DNA from: Pseudomonadales bacterium
GTDB taxonomy: Bacteria; Pseudomonadota; Gammaproteobacteria; Pseudomonadales; Azotimanducaceae
Assembly: GCA_022822135.1 (NCBI GenBank)
Contig: JAJECH010000005.1
Span: 1-33,699, forward strand
DNA length: 33,699 bases
Direction of reading: 5' to 3'
Shown here: in pieces, positions 32,100 to 33,699 of the stretch
Position numbering within the stretch: the stretch's first letter is position 1
Layout of the letters: each line of letters begins with the position of its first letter
Program-made: the position numbers and the translations under genes
The notes under the pieces: model-generated
Databases searched by the model: none
The model's input: only the letters and a program-made list of their open reading frames with translations
Told to the model about the DNA's origin: nothing

Positions 32100-33191
32100 T
32101 CAACGCGCCAGCCAAGAGGCGAATCGCACATTCATTTCGTCACGATTGTCGCTCCACCACGCCCAATCGTTCGGTAGTGCGCGCGCCATATTTGTTGGAT
32201 TACTCGGCATATGCGGTTGCATGTCGACGCCACTTGCTAGATGGGTCGAAACAAGAGGTTGCGCAGACAGTCTTGTTGGACCATAGGAGATGTGCCGCGT
32301 AACGGCCGCCATCGAGGCAGGTCTTGAAGCAAAGGTCACGAACTGACGTGCCGCATCAAGATTTTTGGTCCCCGAAACAATGGCGAGATATCCTGTATCA
32401 AGGACCTGACCATCCCAGACGATGACCAGTGGCTGTTGTTCTACAACCTGTGCGTTGAAGATTCGACCGTTATAGGCGGTTGACATCGCTACTTCGCCGT
32501 CGGCCAACATTTGGGGTGGTTGTGCGCCCGCCTCCCACCAGACGATGTCGTCCTTGATGGAATCTAATTTTCGAAAAGCGCGTTGGATTCCCGCATCAGT
32601 GTTCAGGACATCGTACACGTCCTCAACAGCTACGCCATCTCCCATTAGTGCGAATTCAAGGTTCACCACAGGTGAACGTCGCATACCTCGACGACCAGGA
32701 AATCGCTCAAGATCGAAGAAATCTTCAATAGACGTTGGCTTTTGACCTTCGATATGATCAGAGTTGTACGCATAAATAGTCGAGTAGAACAGCTGATTTG
32801 CCCCGCATTCAGTGATCATGCCAGGGAAGTAATCCTCGGTCGCGTCAGTGCCGTCTGCACCGAGTGGTAACGTAGCGGGATCAAAGGGTTCGAATAAACC
32901 TTCATTACACCCGCGGACGCCATCTGCCAGCTCAACGTCAACCACGTCCCAATGGACGTTTCCGGCTTCTACTTGCGCTCGCACCTGAGCGAGACCACCG
33001 TTGTAGTCGTCGAGTTTTATTTCAATACCTGTTGCCTCGGTAAAAGGTTTGTGGTAACCCTCAACGCATGCTTTCGCGTAGGATCCACCCCATGAAACGA
33101 CGGTCAATGAGTCGGCGGTCACGAAGCTGGTTGAAGCCAGCATGATGGCAGCTACGAAGAACCTTATTGAATGACCTTTAGCCAAATTCAT
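32100..33191 (-). CDS. Polyamine-type ABC transporter substrate-binding protein
   Basis: The 363-residue product from the ATG at 33191 has a signal peptide (basic MNLAKGHSIRFF, core AAIMLASTSFV, cut after TA before DSLTVV). The mature protein matches the PotD/PotF class of periplasmic binding proteins: LTVVSWGGSYAKACVEGYHKP, a core LAQVRAQVEAGNVHWDVVDVE, then EGLFEPFDP and the later MLADGEVAMSTAYNGR hinge strand. The frame extends 39 codons upstream without a signal peptide, so this start is preferred. AAGGAA precedes it at about 11 bases. The permease and ATPase genes normally next to it are not in the window: downstream lies a convergent gene and upstream the transposase-like frame. Ligand (polyamine or small quaternary compound) is inferred. 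Confidence 0.85.
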   Translation of the reverse strand: MNLAKGHSIRFFVAAIMLASTSFVTADSLTVVSWGGSYAKACVEGYHKPFTEATGIEIKLDDYNGGLAQVRAQVEAGNVHWDVVDVELADGVRGCNEGLFEPFDPATLPLGADGTDATEDYFPGMITECGANQLFYSTIYAYNSDHIEGQKPTSIEDFFDLERFPGRRGMRRSPVVNLEFALMGDGVAVEDVYDVLNTDAGIQRAFRKLDSIKDDIVWWEAGAQPPQMLADGEVAMSTAYNGRIFNAQVVEQQPLVIVWDGQVLDTGYLAIVSGTKNLDAARQFVTFASRPASMAAVTRHISYGPTRLSAQPLVSTHLASGVDMQPHMPSNPTNMARALPNDWAWWSDNRDEMNVRFASWLAR

Positions 33192-33499
33192 CGCTCGCTG
33201 TTTCCTTTCTTCCGTGGTTAAGGTGGCGCGAAGCTGAAAAACTGATTCGCACGAACGCACGCCATTGTATGAGTGCATGCGCCAAAAAAAACACGCTTGT
33301 AAATACAACGAGTCTTACTCGTCCTCGACACGCTTCATATTTGTCTTAGTGCTTCATCGGATTGTTAGCTCTAATCGTTCCTCGTGAGCAGATGCGTGTG
33401 GTTGATTGATATGGGACTTATATTCCTGACTACCCAAACGATTTCATGATTCTATATCTATATTTTTGTATAGTTAGTGTCCTCGATTGAGGAAGACCC
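33192..33499. other. Region between the binding protein and the OrfB gene
   Basis: About 300 bases. The left part carries the promoter of the leftward binding-protein gene, which I could not pin down. The right part, from about 33440, is AT-rich and probably contains the left end of an IS200/IS605-type element, including the small hairpin at 33452-33473. No gene is seen. Confidence 0.45.
33452..33473. repeat. Small hairpin, possible IS left-end structure
   Basis: CTATAT (33452-33457) and GTATAG (33468-33473) pair with one G-T pair. IS200/IS605 elements carry subterminal hairpins that their transposase recognises, and this lies 27 bases before the OrfB-like start. The short stem and AT content make chance a real alternative. 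Confidence 0.3.
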
Positions 33500-33699
33500 T
33501 TGACACTCGTACATCGCAACGTTACGTTTCGCCTACTCCCGGTGACGCGCGCCCGCGCAAAGCAACTGGAGCGACGTGCCGGGGCGTGTCGTTTCGTGTG
33601 GAACCACTTTCTCGCGGAACGTCTGGCGACGTATCAGTTCAATCAGTGTTTTGAAGCCACCTACGGCATCAAGCCTGAACCGAGTTCGACCTCGTTCTT
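33500..33699 (+). mobile_element. IS200/IS605-type OrfB/TnpB-like gene, 5' part
   Basis: A frame open to the right edge starts at TTG 33500 with GAGGAA five bases upstream. Its first 66 residues (VHRNVTFRLLPVTRARAKQL, then GACRFVWNHFLAERL) are the N-terminal helical region of IS605-family OrfB/TnpB: the FRL.P..RA..L opening followed by a G..RFVWN helix. These proteins are RNA-guided nucleases in several characterised elements, using a guide RNA from the right end of the element. The RuvC-like catalytic part and zinc ribbon would lie beyond the window. No tnpA is seen on the left, so this may be a stand-alone OrfB element of the IS1341 type. Partial at the 3' end. Confidence 0.7.

Overview
The window looks like a chromosomal segment of a proteobacterium, most likely a marine or host-associated gammaproteobacterium. 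The best evidence is the conserved block dnaX-ybaB-recR-rnd-ycgN (about 6.8-10.8 kb), whose order and products are typical of that class. The flanking Uma2, PhyH, DMSP/dimethylglycine-type GcvT genes and remnants of toxin-antitoxin (TA) systems fit a marine or symbiont accessory gene pool. The lineage is an inference; no rRNA or tRNA gene was recognised.

Layout. 1-1.6 kb: a hairpin terminator, then a hicBA-type TA pair whose toxin gene carries an in-frame amber codon, then an N-terminally truncated DUF4143-type ATPase. 1.7-6.5 kb: a GIN/DUF2807-like protein, a glycerophosphodiester phosphodiesterase, a Fic-fold protein lacking the motif histidine, and an exported thioredoxin-domain protein. 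6.8-13.4 kb: a co-directional run encoding the clamp-loader subunit DnaX (unusually short tau), YbaB, RecR, RNase D, YcgN, a small membrane protein, and a MoxR ATPase plus VWA protein pair. 13.4-17.6 kb: Uma2, a beta-propeller glycosidase-like protein, and two tightly coupled genes for secreted proteins, one with an Asp/Pro/Glu/Gln repeat tail.

18-22.3 kb is an accessory patch: a RelE-like small protein with a coiled-coil partner and a palindromic operator, a second TA-like regulator gene interrupted by an in-frame amber codon, a HAD protein, a DUF1778 antitoxin without its acetyltransferase, and an SRPBCC protein behind a structured leader that can form two mutually exclusive hairpins. 22.4-28.3 kb: DUF2332, a large S41-type peptidase, a CPSC redoxin, PhyH and a small lipoprotein.

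28.3-33.2 kb looks like a methylated-amine or sulfonium catabolism cluster: an FAD oxidoreductase fused to a GcvT domain (dimethylglycine/sarcosine dehydrogenase type), a stand-alone GcvT/DmdA-like protein, and a convergent polyamine-type solute-binding protein. The window ends inside an IS200/IS605-type OrfB (TnpB-like) gene. The clearest recurring signal is decay or remodelling of TA-type genes: two separate in-frame TAG codons, a toxinless antitoxin, a truncated ATPase and a Fic protein without its motif histidine. The least explained elements are the SRPBCC leader RNA and the 182-residue partner of the RelE-like protein.
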